From contig JAGMEZ010000125.1 of assembly GCA_023127905.1 (NCBI GenBank), forward strand, positions 1 to 10,727: 10,727 nt of DNA. The letters run 5' to 3'. This document shows, one piece after another, positions 6,372 through 10,727 of this stretch (its first letter is position 1; every line of letters begins with the position of its first letter). The position numbers and the translations under genes are program-made. The notes below the pieces were generated by a model. That model saw nothing but the letters and a program-made list of their open reading frames with translations. It did no database searches and was not told the DNA's origin. The stretch comes from Caldifarciminota bacterium (GTDB lineage: Bacteria; Hydrothermota; E44-bin80).

Positions 6372-8487
6372 TTATTTTTTTCTGGTTGTTCCCTTTTATT
6401 GGCTTGGGTGGTGGCAAAACTGCTTTTCTTGACAGATTAATTCTCCCCATATTATCTATCTCTTTCACAATAACTTTTACCATATCTCCTGTTTTTACCT
6501 CATCCTCAACCTTTGCAACCCTGTGATGAGCTAACTGGGATATATGAATAAGACCTTCCTTTCCCGGTGTAATTTCTACAAAAGCTCCAAAATTTGTAAC
6601 TCTTGTAACCTTCCCATAATAGGTACTACCCGCTTCTATTTCCTGTATTAGAGCATTGATTTTTGCTTTTGCTTGAGCAACTGATTCAGAATTCAGTGAA
6701 CAGATTGAAACTTTCCCGTCGTCACCTATTTCAATTTCTGCTCCTGTTTCCTCTATTAATCTTCGTATCATTTTACCCCCTGGTCCAATTATTTCACCTA
6801 TTTTTTCTTTAGGTACAAAAATCATTTCAACTTTCGGTGCGTATTCCGAAAGGGATAAGCGTGGCTCATTCAATGTTCTATCCATTATGTCAAGGATAAA
6901 ATATCGTCCTTCTTTTGCACGGGTAAGTGCCTCTTTAATTACATCAATTCCAAGTCCTGAGGTTTTTGTATCGAGTTGAATTACAGTAATTCCTTTTCTT
7001 GTTCCTGCAACCTTAAAATCCATATCACCATAATGATCCTCGTCTCCTATGATGTCAGAAAGAATAACATATTTTTCATTCTCTTTAACAAGTCCAATTG
7101 AGAGACCAGCAACAGATGTCTTCACAGGCACACCTGCATCCATCAAAGCCAGTGAACTTCCGCAAACAGTCGCCATTGAAGATGAACCGTTTGATTCAAG
7201 AATATCAGAAACAATTCGTATGGTATATGGAAAACGTTCCTCAACGGGAAGAATCGGTTCAAGTGCTCTTTCCGCAAGTGAACCGTGACCGATTTCTCTT
7301 CTTCCAGGTCCTCGAAGTGGTCGTGCCTCTCCAACACTGAATGGTGGAAAGTTGTAATGGAGCATAAATGTCTTTACGCTCTCACCTTCTAGATCATCAA
7401 CCCTCTGCTGGTCTGTTGATGTGCCCAGTGTTATTGCACACAAACTTTGAGTCTGTCCTCTTGTGAAAAGACCTGAACCATGAACACGTGGCAGGATACC
7501 AACTTGACAGTTAATGGGACGTATCTCCTGAGGGGTTCTTCCATCAATCCGTCCCCCATTACCCTGGAGAATTTTCATCCGCATATCTTTTCTTCTTATA
7601 TCATCTATAATATTTTCAACGATCTTCTGTGTATCAGGAAATTCATTCTCAATCGTCTTATAGACTGTTTCGTATAACTTACTTTCTGCTCTTTTTCTTT
7701 CGTTCTTATTTCTAATCTGATTAATTGCCATAACTTCGTTGCCTGATAAGTTAATAACTTTTTCCTTAAGACTCTGGGGTACTTCAACAGGACTTACTAT
7801 TCTCTTTGTTTCCCCAATCTGGTTTCTCAATCTTTCCTGCATTTCAATTATATCACGCGTTAAAGGAAGTGCAATTTCTATTGCCCGGATAATATCAGAC
7901 TCATCAACCTCGCAACACCCTCCTTCAATCATAACTATAGAATCTTTTGTTGTGACAATTATCAGGTCCATCTTGCTTTCATCAAGCTGAGAAAAAGTAG
8001 GATTTATTATAAATTCACCATCAATATAACCTATTCTCACTGCACCTATTGGACCATTAAATGGTATATCAGAGATCGTTAGAGCAGCACTTGCTCCAAT
8101 AATTCCGAGAATATCACTGTCGTTCTCCTGATCGGCAGATAGAACCAAGGCAACTATCTGTGTTTCACTAAGAAACCAATCTGGAAACAACGGTCTGATA
8201 GGTCTGTCAATCATACGCGAAGAGAGAATTTCTTTTTCTCGAGGTCTCCCTTCTCTTTTAAAGAAACCTCCTGGTATCTTTCCTGCTGCGTATGATCTCT
8301 CAACATAATTAACTGTTAGAGGAAAGAAGTTGTTATCTTCACCTTCATCCTTTGAAGCAACAGCACTTACAAGAACAATTGTGTCTCCATACTGAACTAT
8401 TATTGAACCATTAGCTTGTCTTGCCAGTTCACCGGTTCGAAACGATATCTTTCGTCCTCCAATTTCGATCTTATCTTTATAAAGCAT
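6310..8487 (-). CDS. pnp: Polyribonucleotide nucleotidyltransferase (PNPase)
   Basis: Phosphorolytic 3'-to-5' exoribonuclease of mRNA decay; it can also add 3' tails. The 725-residue chain shows two RNase PH-type domains (about 5-220 and 310-540) joined by a helical linker, a KH domain with IIGPGGK (about 558-615) and an S1 RNA-binding domain (about 621-690). The active-site segment GDEDHYGDMDFKVAG is intact, with Asp484, Asp490 and Lys492 matching the catalytic residues of the E. coli enzyme. A 35-residue basic, Asn/Lys-rich tail follows the S1 domain and may be disordered. It lies 115 nt after rpsO, the standard arrangement. In front of the ATG the ribosome binding site is a run of seven G (8497-8491). 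The last 62 nt overlap the M16 gene in another frame. Identity is certain. Confidence 0.98.
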   Translation of the reverse strand: MLYKDKIEIGGRKISFRTGELARQANGSIIVQYGDTIVLVSAVASKDEGEDNNFFPLTVNYVERSYAAGKIPGGFFKREGRPREKEILSSRMIDRPIRPLFPDWFLSETQIVALVLSADQENDSDILGIIGASAALTISDIPFNGPIGAVRIGYIDGEFIINPTFSQLDESKMDLIIVTTKDSIVMIEGGCCEVDESDIIRAIEIALPLTRDIIEMQERLRNQIGETKRIVSPVEVPQSLKEKVINLSGNEVMAINQIRNKNERKRAESKLYETVYKTIENEFPDTQKIVENIIDDIRRKDMRMKILQGNGGRIDGRTPQEIRPINCQVGILPRVHGSGLFTRGQTQSLCAITLGTSTDQQRVDDLEGESVKTFMLHYNFPPFSVGEARPLRGPGRREIGHGSLAERALEPILPVEERFPYTIRIVSDILESNGSSSMATVCGSSLALMDAGVPVKTSVAGLSIGLVKENEKYVILSDIIGDEDHYGDMDFKVAGTRKGITVIQLDTKTSGLGIDVIKEALTRAKEGRYFILDIMDRTLNEPRLSLSEYAPKVEMIFVPKEKIGEIIGPGGKMIRRLIEETGAEIEIGDDGKVSICSLNSESVAQAKAKINALIQEIEAGSTYYGKVTRVTNFGAFVEITPGKEGLIHISQLAHHRVAKVEDEVKTGDMVKVIVKEIDNMGRINLSRKAVLPPPKPIKGNNQKKINDKYQKKPTQKSNNNHNREN

Positions 8488-8602
8488 CTACCCCCCCAAT
8501 TAAATTAATAAAACTATTACTTTGATATTTCCATTTTTTTGGGAAAATGAAATAGAACAAATTGATCTGGTACGCACGATGTAATTTAGCGTCTGGTCTT
8601 TC
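8488..8602 (-). other. rpsO-pnp intergenic segment (no gene)
   Basis: The 115 nt between the rpsO stop and the pnp start are AT-rich and hold no open frame of note. In model bacteria this interval carries the rpsO terminator and an RNase III-processed hairpin used for pnp autocontrol. Here I find only a weak 5-bp stem (TTTCC/GGAAA on either strand, 8528-8532 with 8542-8546) and no long hairpin. Any control of pnp by processing would need a structure I cannot see by eye. Confidence 0.35.
8491..8497 (-). promoter_or_regulatory. Homopolymeric G7 tract acting as the pnp ribosome binding site
   Basis: Three bases (TAG) separate a run of seven G from the pnp ATG on the minus strand. No canonical AGGAGG is present; the G run can pair with the anti-Shine-Dalgarno CCUCC using one G-U wobble. 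Homopolymer runs are slippage-prone, so the tract length could vary, or could be an assembly or sequencing error. Confidence 0.5.
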
Positions 8603-8875
8603 CTATGCTCTCAACCCGAGTTTACTAATAAGAGCCTTGTAACGTACATCTCCTTTTGTTGCAAGGTACTTAAGTAGTTTTCGCCGCTTACTGACCAACA
8701 GAAGAAGCCCTCTTCTTGAATGGATATCTTTTTTATGTGTTCTTAAATGACCTGTAATATCCTTAATCCTTTCTGTAAGGATGGCGATCTGTACTTCTGG
8801 TGAACCAGTATCCCCGTCGTGAACTTTGAAATTTCCAACGATTTTATTCTTTGCTTTTTTGTCCAAAGACACCAT
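8603..8875 (-). CDS. rpsO: 30S ribosomal protein S15
   Basis: Primary 16S rRNA-binding protein of the small-subunit platform, binding helices 20-22. The sequence shows the S15 core: [29 protein letters not shown] and the [10 protein letters not shown] segment, ending LGLRA. With the ATG at 8875 it has 90 residues; starting at the GTG one codon in (8872-8870) gives the usual 89 and a family-like M-S-L beginning. The AAGGAGG site (8884-8878) sits only 2 nt from the ATG but 5 nt from the GTG, so the GTG may be the true start. The 5' end and ribosome binding site lie inside the 3' end of ribF (32-nt overlap). S15 often represses its own mRNA by binding the leader; here any such site would be within ribF coding sequence. 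Confidence 0.97.
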   Translation of the reverse strand: MVSLDKKAKNKIVGNFKVHDGDTGSPEVQIAILTERIKDITGHLRTHKKDIHSRRGLLLLVSKRRKLLKYLATKGDVRYKALISKLGLRA

Positions 8876-9821
8876 AACCTCCTTGCTTTACAACCGAACT
8901 TGCTATAATTTTTATTGCCGTTTCTTCATCGTTTATTATTTGAGCTTTTAAGCTTTGCGGAGAACAGAACTTCCTTTCCTCTCTAATTCTATCTAATACC
9001 TTTACTACTAATTTCTTTCCATATAGATCCCCCTCGAACCCCATTACATAAACCTCACAGGTCGATTGGGAATCCTCAGAAAAGGTTGGTCTTGTACCCA
9101 CATAAAGCATAGCTCCATAATCATTGGAGCCAATTAAAACCCTTACAGCATAAACACCCTCTTTCGGAAGTATCTTTTTATATGAATTAAGTTTGAGATT
9201 TGCTGTTGGATATGATAATGTTCTTCCAATACCGCTACCTCTATTGACTTTAGCTATAAAAACGAATTCTCTTCCAAGCATCTCATTTGCTTTCTTAATA
9301 TCACCCTGTGTTATATAATTTCTTATCCTTGAGCTGCTTACTGTTTTACCTCTTATTTTTACTTCCTTCACTTCAAGAAGATCGATTCCTTTCTCTGATG
9401 AGAATTCTTTAAGTAAGGATACTCCCCCCTTCCCCTCATTACCAAAATGATGATTATGACCAAATGCAATAGCGTAAGGGTGCAAATGCTCCCATAATGA
9501 TTCCAAAAAATCATATGCTTCAACATTTGAAAATTCCTCTGTAAAAGGAATTATGCATACACCATCTATTCCAAATCCCTGTAGTATTTCCATCTTTTCC
9601 TCTATTGTTGTAATTGCCTTGAATGTCTCTCCTTGAAGAAATTCTTTTGGTAATGGATCAAAAGACACAACAACACTTTTCCCTTCATATTTTGAAGATA
9701 ATTTAATAATACTATTAAGAATTGCCTTATGCCCCATATGAATGCCATCAAAACTTCCAATAGTTATGATGGTTTTCCATCTCCGAAAACCTTTCTTCTC
9801 AAGACCCCATACAATTTTCAT
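8844..9821 (-). CDS. ribF: Bifunctional riboflavin kinase / FAD synthetase
   Basis: Makes FMN from riboflavin and ATP, then FAD from FMN and ATP, in the cytoplasm. The N-terminal FAD-synthetase (nucleotidyltransferase) domain shows [10 protein letters not shown] (22-31), the AFGHNHHFG loop (119-127) and SSSRIR (162-167). The C-terminal flavokinase domain shows [11 protein letters not shown] (199-209), [15 protein letters not shown] (241-247) and the catalytic-type Glu256 in CEVYV. Both domains are complete. At 325 residues it is slightly longer than the usual 305-315; the extra tail (about 311-325) is the part that overlaps rpsO and is probably unstructured. The start codon overlaps the truB stop as ATGA and no Shine-Dalgarno is visible, so translation is likely coupled to truB. 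The loop usually reads GxDFRFG; the GHNHHFG form is seen in some lineages. Confidence 0.96.
   Translation of the reverse strand: MKIVWGLEKKGFRRWKTIITIGSFDGIHMGHKAILNSIIKLSSKYEGKSVVVSFDPLPKEFLQGETFKAITTIEEKMEILQGFGIDGVCIIPFTEEFSNVEAYDFLESLWEHLHPYAIAFGHNHHFGNEGKGGVSLLKEFSSEKGIDLLEVKEVKIRGKTVSSSRIRNYITQGDIKKANEMLGREFVFIAKVNRGSGIGRTLSYPTANLKLNSYKKILPKEGVYAVRVLIGSNDYGAMLYVGTRPTFSEDSQSTCEVYVMGFEGDLYGKKLVVKVLDRIREERKFCSPQSLKAQIINDEETAIKIIASSVVKQGGYGVFGQKSKE
8878..8884 (-). promoter_or_regulatory. Strong Shine-Dalgarno of rpsO inside ribF
   Basis: AAGGAGG on the minus strand is the best ribosome binding site of the right-hand gene row. It is embedded in the final codons of ribF. Its spacing to the start codons (2 nt to ATG at 8875, 5 nt to GTG at 8872) argues for the GTG. 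A strong independent site suits a ribosomal protein, which needs more copies than its neighbours TruB and RibF. Confidence 0.7.
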
Positions 9822-10561
9822 AAAAATGAAAGAATTTTTGCAAATTCCGGATTGTTTAAATCTGTTTGGGGAAAATCCTTGAAAACCTCCGAAACAGACA
9901 AAATGTTCTTTTCTATAGTTCCTCTATCTGTTGTTTCATCAATACTCAACGAATCTCTCAAAGTCCAACTGCCAATGCTTCTTCGAAGAAGTGAAAAGAG
10001 AGTTGCACAGGAACCTAACATCCTACCAATATCCCTCGCTAGCGATCTAATGTATGTTCCCTTTGAGCACTCAACCAAGATTTTCAGATAAGGGTGTGAG
10101 TAATATAGTATATCTAATTTATAAATCTCAATATCCTTTTCTTTTAGCGAAAAATCTTCTCCACGCCTTGCCAGGAAATAAGCCCTTTTTCCTTTATACC
10201 TGACAGCTGAAAATCTTGGGGGAACCTGTTTTATCTTTCCTTGCAAGGCTTTCAATGTTTCTCTAAGCCTTCTATAAGGAACTTGTGAAATATTATCTTC
10301 TCTTAAAACCTTACCAGAAATGTCATCTGTTTCAGTCAAGACTCCAAGAAGAATTTTTGCAACATATTCCTTTCTTAGTTCCTGTAAAAACCTAACGGTT
10401 TTTGTAGCCCTTCCAATCGCAACGAGGAGTAAACCACGCGCATCAGGATCAAGAGTTCCTGTGTGTCCGATCTTTCTTTCGCCTGTTATTCTCCTCAGTA
10501 ATTTAATAACTTGAAAAGAGGTTGGTCCACTGGGTTTGTTTACCAAAAGAATGCCTTCCAT
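9818..10561 (-). CDS. truB: tRNA pseudouridine-55 synthase, short form without PUA domain
   Basis: Converts U55 of the tRNA T-loop to pseudouridine. The 247-residue chain has LVNKPSGPTSF (6-16), GHTGTLDPDARG (32-43) with the catalytic Asp38, KEYVAKI with Tyr66, PPRFSAVRYKGKRAY (114-128) and KGTYIRSLARDIG (167-179). It ends soon after the SEVFKDFP segment, where longer enzymes (about 300 residues) continue into a C-terminal PUA-like domain; that domain is absent. The ATG at 10561 gives the family's MEGILLVNKP start. Longer in-frame starts (ATG at 10612, GTG at 10630) only add residues that are not family-like and overlap the upstream gene. The upstream stop codon ends 1 nt before this ATG and no Shine-Dalgarno is seen, so initiation is probably by termination-reinitiation. 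Confidence 0.95.
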   Translation of the reverse strand: MEGILLVNKPSGPTSFQVIKLLRRITGERKIGHTGTLDPDARGLLLVAIGRATKTVRFLQELRKEYVAKILLGVLTETDDISGKVLREDNISQVPYRRLRETLKALQGKIKQVPPRFSAVRYKGKRAYFLARRGEDFSLKEKDIEIYKLDILYYSHPYLKILVECSKGTYIRSLARDIGRMLGSCATLFSLLRRSIGSWTLRDSLSIDETTDRGTIEKNILSVSEVFKDFPQTDLNNPEFAKILSFL

Positions 10562-10562
10562 A

Positions 10563-10727
10563 TTAAAAGTTGTACGAGAGAGAGAATCTGTAATTTGATG
10601 TTTGAAAATCATACAGTTGATCGTCAACACCTATATCGAATTTCAGGTTTTTGAACTCAATTCCTCCACCATATGTAAGACCTTCTCTTTTACCTGCCGA
10701 ATCCATGAAATAACCAATCCTTCCCGT
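10563..10727 (-). CDS. C-terminal end of a predicted outer-membrane beta-barrel protein (partial)
   Basis: On the minus strand a frame open from the window edge gives 54 residues before a TAA at 10565-10563, one base before the truB ATG. The visible part begins TGRIGYFMDS, continues GLTYGGGIEFKNLKFDIGV, and ends YRFSLSYNF. Alternating polar and hydrophobic residues in two or three strands, turns rich in Gly/Asp, and a last residue of Phe fit the C-terminal strands of an outer-membrane beta-barrel, whose terminal aromatic residue is the BAM recognition signal. It recalls the ends of PorV/PorQ- or FadL-like proteins, but that is a guess. The gene is cut by the window, so its length and N-terminal signal are unknown. 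It appears to be co-transcribed with truB. Confidence 0.65.
   Translation of the reverse strand, partial: TGRIGYFMDSAGKREGLTYGGGIEFKNLKFDIGVDDQLYDFQTSNYRFSLSYNF

Noticed and set aside
8528..8546. Terminator or RNase III-type hairpin between rpsO and pnp
   Set aside because: Only a 5-bp stem with a long A/T-rich loop and no T-run; too weak to call.
10562..10630. Longer truB N-terminus (GTG at 10630 or ATG at 10612)
   Set aside because: The added residues do not resemble TruB and lie over the end of the predicted outer-membrane protein gene in another frame; the conserved start is at 10561.
1..10727. CRISPR array, tRNA or rRNA gene, insertion sequence, prophage or defence island
   Set aside because: No regularly spaced repeats, no transposase or integrase, no tRNA-like fold noticed, and all long frames are housekeeping genes or the lipoprotein.

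Overview
The window comes from an AT-rich bacterial chromosome. Three features suggest a Gram-negative (diderm) cell: a lipoprotein-type signal peptide, the tail of a predicted outer-membrane beta-barrel protein ending in phenylalanine, and a RibF loop reading GHNHHFG, which recalls Bacteroidota-like enzymes. Two palindromic intergenic elements resemble the dispersed repeats common in uncultured candidate phyla. The exact phylum cannot be settled from the sequence; an uncultured FCB-like or candidate-phylum bacterium is a guess.

Left part (1-2640): a divergent gene starts at the extreme left edge on the minus strand (five codons visible, with a strong ribosome binding site and a good sigma-70-like promoter). 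On the plus strand are fhs (formate-tetrahydrofolate ligase), preceded by a long GC-rich hairpin, and nth (endonuclease III with its 4Fe-4S cluster site).

Right part (2694-10727): one long minus-strand gene row. In transcription order it reads: end of an outer-membrane protein gene, truB, ribF, rpsO, pnp, an M16 zinc peptidase, a class I/II aminotransferase, dut, and a phospholipase-D-like lipoprotein. The core truB-ribF-rpsO-pnp-M16-dut is a widely conserved bacterial order and joins tRNA modification, flavin cofactor synthesis, the ribosome, RNA turnover and nucleotide hygiene. The packing is tight: 1-nt gap before truB, a 4-nt ATGA overlap truB/ribF, a 32-nt overlap ribF/rpsO, and a 62-nt overlap pnp/M16. 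Several internal genes have no visible Shine-Dalgarno site and probably depend on translational coupling.

The window is mostly ordinary housekeeping DNA. I found no novel defence, mobile or RNA system. The points most worth a second look are the two palindromic repeat elements, the outer-membrane protein gene found directly upstream of truB where rbfA often lies, the short TruB without a PUA domain, the long pnp/M16 overlap, and the small secreted HKD-family lipoprotein at the end of the row. No gap exceeds 300 bases.
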